Assembly: GCA_021785095.1 (NCBI GenBank)
Contig: JAJYGM010000807.1
Coordinates: 1 to 9,985 of the forward strand
Direction of reading: 5' to 3'
DNA: 9,985 nt
Origin: Actinomycetes bacterium
GTDB lineage: Bacteria; Actinomycetota; Acidimicrobiia; Acidimicrobiales; Bog-793
Positions 6,597-9,985 of the stretch are shown piece after piece; the stretch's first letter is position 1; each line of letters begins with the position of its first letter. Made by a program: the position numbers and the translations under genes. A model generated the notes under the pieces. The model searched no databases, was not told the origin of the DNA, and was given only the letters and a program-made list of their open reading frames with translations.

Positions 6597-6955
6597 CGGC
6601 GGTACGCCCCATGGGGGCTCGGCAGCACCGCCGACGTGACCCTGTCGCGTCGACCGAGGATCTCCTCGAGGATCCGGTCGAGGTCCTCGCGGAGCGGGTC
6701 GGGGCGCGCCCGCCGACACGCGGTGACCACAGAGACGACCACGAGGCCGATCACGTAGGCCGCGATGACGCCCAGCGAGAGCACCACCGCAGTTGCGAGA
6801 AACACGCCCAAGGTTTCGACCATCGCTTCATTGTCAGCAGACTTCCCCGCGTGGAGGAACCGGGAGATCTCGGGCCGCAGGCCCGGAATCGCCGCCGTGC
6901 CCTCAGTGGAATCCCGGGAACGGTCGGCGGTCTCCACGGTGGCGGTCTGGCTCAT
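6593..6955 (-). CDS. Small single-pass membrane protein, first gene of redox operon
   Basis: I do not recognise a family. The 120 residues have a hydrophilic Ser/Thr/Glu-containing N terminus (1-44), one long hydrophobic span (about 48-78, VFLATAVVLSLGVIAAYVIG then LVVVSVV), and a charged C-terminal part with RRARPDPLREDLDRILEEIL (81-100) that looks helical. With Arg-rich residues after the span, the C terminus is probably cytoplasmic. Its TGA overlaps the cupredoxin ATG (ATGA), which argues that the ORF is real and cotranslated. It could be an assembly or anchoring subunit of the redox complex. The start at 6955 is the first in-frame ATG, with only a weak Shine-Dalgarno; the next, M45, would remove the hydrophilic N terminus. 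Confidence 0.75.
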   Translation of the reverse strand: MSQTATVETADRSRDSTEGTAAIPGLRPEISRFLHAGKSADNEAMVETLGVFLATAVVLSLGVIAAYVIGLVVVSVVTACRRARPDPLREDLDRILEEILGRRDRVTSAVLPSPHGAYRR

Positions 6956-7080
6956 GCCTGACGCAGACTGGAGTGGTGCGGCCAGCTCTCAGTGAGAACC
7001 CCGAGCCAAGGCGCTCCTGGACCGGCGACGGGACCGGCGACGCGCCGGAAGGCGCCGCCGGGCGCCGAGCCCCGGTCCGG
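6956..7080. promoter_or_regulatory. Candidate divergent control region between redox operon and regulator
   Basis: The redox operon starts leftward at 6955 and the regulator rightward at 6973 or 7081. If the regulator starts at 7081, these 125 bases are a normal divergent promoter region; if at 6973, only 17 bases separate the start codons. A short symmetric element TCTCAGTGAGA lies at 6987-6997, and a 12-base near-repeat (ACCGGCGACGGG then ACCGGCGACGCG) at 7021-7044. No clear -10/-35 boxes are seen, so this is positional evidence only. Confidence 0.25.
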
Positions 7081-7731
7081 GTGGCGGTCGTCGACGACCA
7101 CTCGCTGGTGCGCGAGGGGACCGTGCAGCTACTCGAGCAAGAAGCCGACCTTCAGGTCGTCGGCCAAGCTGGCAGCGGCGAGGAGGCGCTCACCCTGCTT
7201 GACGCGCTCGATCCCGACGTCGTCCTGATTGACGTGAGCCTGCCGGGCATGAGCGGTCTCGAGCTAGCGCGTCGCGTGGTCCAGCGGGGGCTTCACTGCA
7301 GGGTGCTCGTCGTAAGCGCTTACGACGACTACGGCTACGTCACCGAGGCGCTCGAAGTGGGTGCCGGCGGCTACCTGCTGAAGACGGCGTCGGCCCGTGA
7401 GCTCGTCGACGCCGTGCGGGCCGTCGCCGACGGGATCGTCGTCCTGGACGCCGGAGTCTCCATCCGCCTCGGCCGCAGGCGCCGCAGCGGCCCCGACCGC
7501 CCGTCTTCAGCCGCGCTGACGGGTCGGGAGGGCGAAGTGCTCGTGCTGCTCGCGCGGGGCCGGTCGAACAAGCAGATCGCGGCCGAGCTCGCCCTGGGGC
7601 TCCGCACCGTCGAGAGCCACGTCTCGAGCGTCCTCGCCAAGCTCGGGGTGTCTTCACGAACCGAGGCGGTCGCTCACGCGCTCTCCCATGGCCTCGTCCA
7701 GCCCGAGCGCCCTGGCGAGACGCGCCCGTAG
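6973..7731 (+). CDS. NarL/FixJ-family two-component response regulator
   Basis: This DNA-binding response regulator has a CheY-like receiver and a LuxR/GerE helix-turn-helix. Counting from a GTG at 6973 (252 residues), the receiver starts at VRVAVVDDHSLVREG with acidic pair D41-D42. The phospho-acceptor is D87 in VLIDVSLPGMSG, the switch residue is S115 in VVSAYDD, and the conserved lysine is K137 in YLLKTAS. The DNA-binding domain covers about 182-242: LTGREGEVLVLLARGRSNKQIA, then LGLRTVESHVSSVLAKLGVSSRTEAV. No in-frame start codon lies between GTG 6976 and GTG 7081. The upstream part looks coding-like, but a start at 7081 would still give a complete though short first strand. No histidine kinase gene is adjacent, so it is an orphan here. 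Divergence from the redox operon suggests it regulates that operon; this is inference. Confidence 0.92.
   Translation: MVRPALSENPEPRRSWTGDGTGDAPEGAAGRRAPVRVAVVDDHSLVREGTVQLLEQEADLQVVGQAGSGEEALTLLDALDPDVVLIDVSLPGMSGLELARRVVQRGLHCRVLVVSAYDDYGYVTEALEVGAGGYLLKTASARELVDAVRAVADGIVVLDAGVSIRLGRRRRSGPDRPSSAALTGREGEVLVLLARGRSNKQIAAELALGLRTVESHVSSVLAKLGVSSRTEAVAHALSHGLVQPERPGETRP
7307..7328. repeat. 22-bp perfect palindrome inside the response regulator gene
   Basis: The bases 7307-7328, centred on AAGCGCTT, read the same on both strands over 11 base pairs per arm. They encode the conserved VVSAYDD strand of the receiver. This may be chance codon choice, an intragenic operator, or an mRNA hairpin. Confidence 0.5.
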
Positions 7732-7758
7732 CGTCGAGCTCGCCACCATCGTGCGCGG

Positions 7759-7875
7759 CTGCTCGAGGGGATCGTCATCGACGGCGCCCAGGTCTTCAGC
7801 GACAAGCTGCGCGAGTGGGAGGACTACTGCAACTTCGACCGTCTTCACGGCGGCCGCACCAGCGACGGCGCGTGA
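7759..7875 (+). mobile_element. Transposase C-terminal remnant (IS481/IS3-like integrase tail)
   Basis: In the reading frame of the regulator, after its stop, a short segment translates as LLEGIVIDGAQVFSDKLREW followed by EDYCNFDRLHGG, then RTSDGA and a TGA at 7873. The KLREWEDYYNFxRPHGGLGG pattern is the usual end of rve-core transposases of the IS481/IS3 type. Here RPH has become RLH and the sequence stops short of the usual TPYERL. No start, DDE core or terminal repeat is present, so only a fragment of about 39 codons survives. Identification rests on remembered family pattern and a short match. Confidence 0.5.
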
Positions 7876-7901
7876 TACCGCGCTACGGACAACCGACGCA
7901 T

Positions 7902-8915
7902 ATGCTCCTCGTCATGTTCAAACGGACAGTCTTTTTGCGCTTGCGCCGGTCCAAGGCGAAGCGCCTCTTGTCGAAGATACGGGGTGCCCTCGGGCGCCAA
8001 GCCCACCGTATCTTCAGATCAAACCCCAAGGCCTCCTTGCCCCGTATTGAATACCTTCACGGCTACGAAGGAGCTAGGCCAAGAGTTCCGTGGCCGGCTT
8101 TCCCTCCTCCTCAATACCTGAACCAACTGGAAGACTCATTTCAGACATCCCTGGCGGATGATCGAGCGTTCATAACTCAGGAGGACTGCATCTTCTACCA
8201 TACCGCTGTCTTGCCAAATGGCGAAGTGATCAGCGGCCCGTGGGATCTCCGCGGACGCGAAGCTGAGTACCTGGGTGGCGTCAGACTCGCTGGACGGCGG
8301 ATCCTGGAGTTCGGACCGGCTACTGGACACTTGACCTACTTCATGGAGAAGCACGGTGCCGACGTTGTCTGCTTCGAAGCAGGTTGGGATAGATCCGTAG
8401 ACTTGCTGCCGAGCCCTGACGTGGACCCAAGCTGGGCTCAAATGGACGCGATGCGCTACATAGGTGCTACACAGAACTCGTGGTGGTTCTTGCACCGTGA
8501 GTACCAGTCTCGCACCCGGATGGTCTACGGAGATATCTATCGGCTTCCAGCCGATCTGGGGCAGTTCGATGTCGCGACCTTCGGCGCAATTCTGTTGCAT
8601 CTGGAAAACCCGTTCGCGGCGCTGGCCCAAGCAGCCAAACGAGTCACCTCAGAACTCGTGGTGACGGAACCGCTACAGGACGAGAAGTCCGATCCGCTGC
8701 TCAACCGGATCGAATTTGCTCCACAGGACGTCCAGTACACAACGCATTGGTGGTCGCTCTCTCCTGGGGCAGTGGTGAGGATGCTGGAGCGCCTTGGCTT
8801 CGGGGAAACGAGCGTGACCTATCACGTGCAGAAGCACCACTTCGGCCATGATCTGACGCAGCCTGCCGGAGACATGAAGATGTACACCGTCGTTGCAAGG
8901 CGGCTCGAGGCGTAA
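7902..8915 (+). CDS. Class I SAM-dependent methyltransferase
   Basis: The 337-residue protein carries the Rossmann-type methyltransferase core. Motif I is ILEFGPATGHLTYFMEK (res. 134-150), with E159 in VVCFEAG as the likely ribose-binding acid. DIYRLPADLGQFDVATFGAI (211-230) and ILLHLENPF cover motifs II-III, and ELVVTEP (251-257) the next strand. The preceding WDLRGREAEYLGGVRL is a pattern I associate with methyltransferases acting on glycans or small molecules; the substrate is unknown. The first 45 residues are very basic and resemble no domain I know. ATG 7902 (MLLVMFK) is chosen; ATG 7914 is equally possible, as neither has a clear ribosome site. Base use differs from the neighbours: bases 8161-8220 hold 29 G/C of 60 against 43 of 60 at 7561-7620. 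With the transposase remnant just upstream, recent horizontal arrival is likely. A strong hairpin follows directly. Confidence 0.88.
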   Translation: MLLVMFKRTVFLRLRRSKAKRLLSKIRGALGRQAHRIFRSNPKASLPRIEYLHGYEGARPRVPWPAFPPPQYLNQLEDSFQTSLADDRAFITQEDCIFYHTAVLPNGEVISGPWDLRGREAEYLGGVRLAGRRILEFGPATGHLTYFMEKHGADVVCFEAGWDRSVDLLPSPDVDPSWAQMDAMRYIGATQNSWWFLHREYQSRTRMVYGDIYRLPADLGQFDVATFGAILLHLENPFAALAQAAKRVTSELVVTEPLQDEKSDPLLNRIEFAPQDVQYTTHWWSLSPGAVVRMLERLGFGETSVTYHVQKHHFGHDLTQPAGDMKMYTVVARRLEA

Positions 8916-8949
8916 CGGGCCGGGCGCCGTTCGCCCGGAGCCCGGCCCG
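8916..8949 (+). terminator. Strong hairpin directly after the methyltransferase stop codon
   Basis: CGGGCCGGGC (8916-8925) pairs perfectly with GCCCGGCCCG (8940-8949), a 10-bp all-G/C stem with a 14-base loop. An alternative inner hairpin pairs CGGGCG (8921-8926) with CGCCCG (8932-8937). It begins one base after the TAA (8913-8915). No T-run follows, so it is a candidate high-GC terminator or mRNA 3' end stabiliser. From here to 9121 I see no gene. Confidence 0.55.
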
Positions 8950-9121
8950 GAAGGAAGAGCCACCGAGCCGCTTTCAGTTCAGAACGCGCTGCCGAGCCGG
9001 CGCGGACGGATGGCCGGCGCGGAATGGGGACGCCGATGAGGAGGTCCGTCGGCGATCACAGCGGCGGCCCGAACACCGGTGGCGCGATGACTACCGATTG
9101 ATTGCCGGCAGCGAGAGTGAC

Positions 9122-9631
9122 ATGCTCCGCCCAATGTCTTCCCTCTCTTCAGCGTCCGCCGAGGACGTTATCGACCAGCCAGTCCGGGCCCAGTTCGAGG
9201 CGTTCCTCGATGAGCACCGCAATAGGCTCAATGGGTGCCTCGGCGGGCTCACCGAAAGCCAGGCCCGCCGATCGCTGGTCCCCTCTCGTACCACCTTGCT
9301 GGGCCTGGTCAAGCACGCCACCTTCGTCGAGAAGGTCTGGTTCGACGAGGCGGTGACATGCCGGTCACGGGCCGAGATCGGCCTCCCGCCTACGCCAGAC
9401 GAGTCGTTCATCCTCAGTGACGACGACACCATCGCCACCGTCCGCAAGGCACACCTCGAAGCATGTGAAGCGTCACGCCGAATGACCTCGGAGCTGGCCC
9501 TGGACGACATCATCCGGGGCAACAGGCGTGGCCCACTCCCGCTGCGCTGGGTGTATCTCCACGTACTCCGCGAGTTGGCACAGCATTGCGGCCACGCCGA
9601 CATCCTCCGCGAGCAGCTCCTGAGCGACTAG
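9122..9631 (+). CDS. DinB superfamily protein, DUF664
   Basis: The 169-residue protein is a four-helix-bundle member of the DinB/DUF664 group; related proteins include metal-dependent thiol transferases (mycothiol- or bacillithiol-using), but most DUF664 members are uncharacterised. Family marks are TTLLGLVKHATFVEKVWF (res. 58-75) with H65, and LPLRWVYLHVLRELAQHCGH (139-158) with H155 and H158, followed by ADILREQLL. These three histidines are the likely metal ligands. ATG 9122 is preferred over TTG 9098 because GAGAG precedes it at short distance and the extra residues are not family-like; ATG 9134 is also possible. The gene stands alone on its strand, with a hairpin about 60 bases downstream. 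A cytoplasmic detoxification role is only a family-level guess. Confidence 0.88.
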   Translation: MLRPMSSLSSASAEDVIDQPVRAQFEAFLDEHRNRLNGCLGGLTESQARRSLVPSRTTLLGLVKHATFVEKVWFDEAVTCRSRAEIGLPPTPDESFILSDDDTIATVRKAHLEACEASRRMTSELALDDIIRGNRRGPLPLRWVYLHVLRELAQHCGHADILREQLLSD

Positions 9632-9693
9632 ATCGTCACGGTTGGCCTTGACGGCTACCGATCGGGAGCCGGGTGTCTCATCGTGGGCTGCGT

Positions 9694-9715
9694 AAGCGCC
9701 CGTCAGCCGGCGTTT
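9694..9715 (+). terminator. Candidate rho-independent terminator after the DinB-like gene
   Basis: AAGCGCC (9694-9700) pairs with GGCGTTT (9709-9715) across an 8-base loop, with one G-T pair. The stem ends in TTT and lies 62 bases after the DUF664 stop. The run of A at the 5' side would allow weaker function in the other direction too. Confidence 0.4.
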
Positions 9716-9951
9716 CGGGTCACCTCAACCCAGACGAACACCGCCGTAGGCGCCTTCGGTCCTAAAGCAGCGCCCGATGTCAAGTCCGGGTACCCGGGAG
9801 TGCACGAGTCGGCTTGACCTGTCCGGTTCCAGGCCACCTCGTCGTCCTGGTCAGCGAGTGGGTGGGTGGGTGAGGCCTTCACATTTGGCTTGACCAGGGT
9901 CCCCGTCAGCTGATCGAACAGTCGCTCACAGGTTGAGCGGCCGTAGTTCAC
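9703..9951 (-). CDS. Doubtful hypothetical ORF near right edge
   Basis: A GTG-started minus-strand frame of 82 residues runs from 9951 to a TGA at 9703; the open frame extends back to a stop near 9980. I recognise no family. It contains three cysteines or fewer, no signal or membrane span, and ends in PTAVFVWVEVTRNAG, which has a beta-strand look. Codons lean to G/C third positions, and no Shine-Dalgarno stands before the GTG. It may be the C-terminal fragment of a lost secreted protein, or spurious. If it is not real, 9632-9985 has no gene and holds only a hairpin at 9694-9715, a 12-bp palindrome CCGGGTACCCGG near 9786-9797 and a short GTGG repeat near 9859-9871. Confidence 0.3.
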   Translation of the reverse strand: MNYGRSTCERLFDQLTGTLVKPNVKASPTHPLADQDDEVAWNRTGQADSCTPGYPDLTSGAALGPKAPTAVFVWVEVTRNAG

Positions 9952-9985
9952 GCGTCGTCCACAGGCTTTGTCTTCACCTCACGGC

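Noticed and set aside
9091..9603. 170-residue minus-strand ORF opposite the DinB-like gene
   Set aside because: Ser/Arg-rich shadow; the plus-strand frame carries the DUF664 histidine motifs.
9855..9880. GTGG short tandem repeat
   Set aside because: Only about three units in an otherwise unremarkable stretch; too short to call a functional repeat.
1..9985. tRNA, rRNA, CRISPR array, riboswitch or replication origin
   Set aside because: No cloverleaf, conserved rRNA segment, regularly spaced repeat or DnaA-box cluster was found by reading both strands. A computed scan would be needed to exclude small RNAs.

Overview
The window looks like a high-GC actinobacterial chromosome, perhaps an acidimicrobiia-type lineage. 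The indications are GC-ending codons, GTG/TTG starts, a DUF664 DinB-like protein, and a 3-hydroxyacyl-CoA dehydrogenase and NrfD protein of actinobacterial style. This placement is inference; no rRNA or other taxonomic marker is present.

Layout. Positions 1-685 (minus strand, running off the left edge) hold a decayed M20 amidohydrolase with a frameshift near its start and an in-frame loss of most of the lid domain. Positions 936-2750 (plus strand) hold a 3-hydroxyacyl-CoA dehydrogenase followed by a class III extradiol ring-cleavage dioxygenase (YgiD/DODA type). These meet the end of a minus-strand operon at a possible bidirectional terminator (2751-2789).

The centre (2789-6955, minus strand) is a compact five-gene redox operon. 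In order of transcription it encodes a small single-pass membrane protein, a membrane-anchored cupredoxin with a CuA-like loop, a Tat-exported four-cluster ferredoxin, an ActC/NrfD-type quinol-interacting membrane protein, and a membrane-anchored Ig-like protein. Two of the junctions are ATGA overlaps. The ferredoxin/NrfD pair resembles the B and C parts of alternative complex III and related iron-sulfur molybdoenzymes. However, no molybdopterin subunit, multihaem cytochrome or CxxCH motif is encoded here. A plausible reading is an exported module moving electrons between membrane quinone, an Fe-S wire and a copper protein. This is the most interesting system in the window.

A NarL/FixJ response regulator (6973-7731, plus) is divergent from the operon and could control it; no histidine kinase is in view, and its gene contains a 22-bp perfect palindrome. 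Downstream are a transposase-tail remnant, a distinctly lower-GC SAM-dependent methyltransferase (7902-8915) closed by a strong hairpin, and a DinB/DUF664 protein (9122-9631) followed by a candidate terminator. The last 354 bases hold only a doubtful minus-strand ORF.
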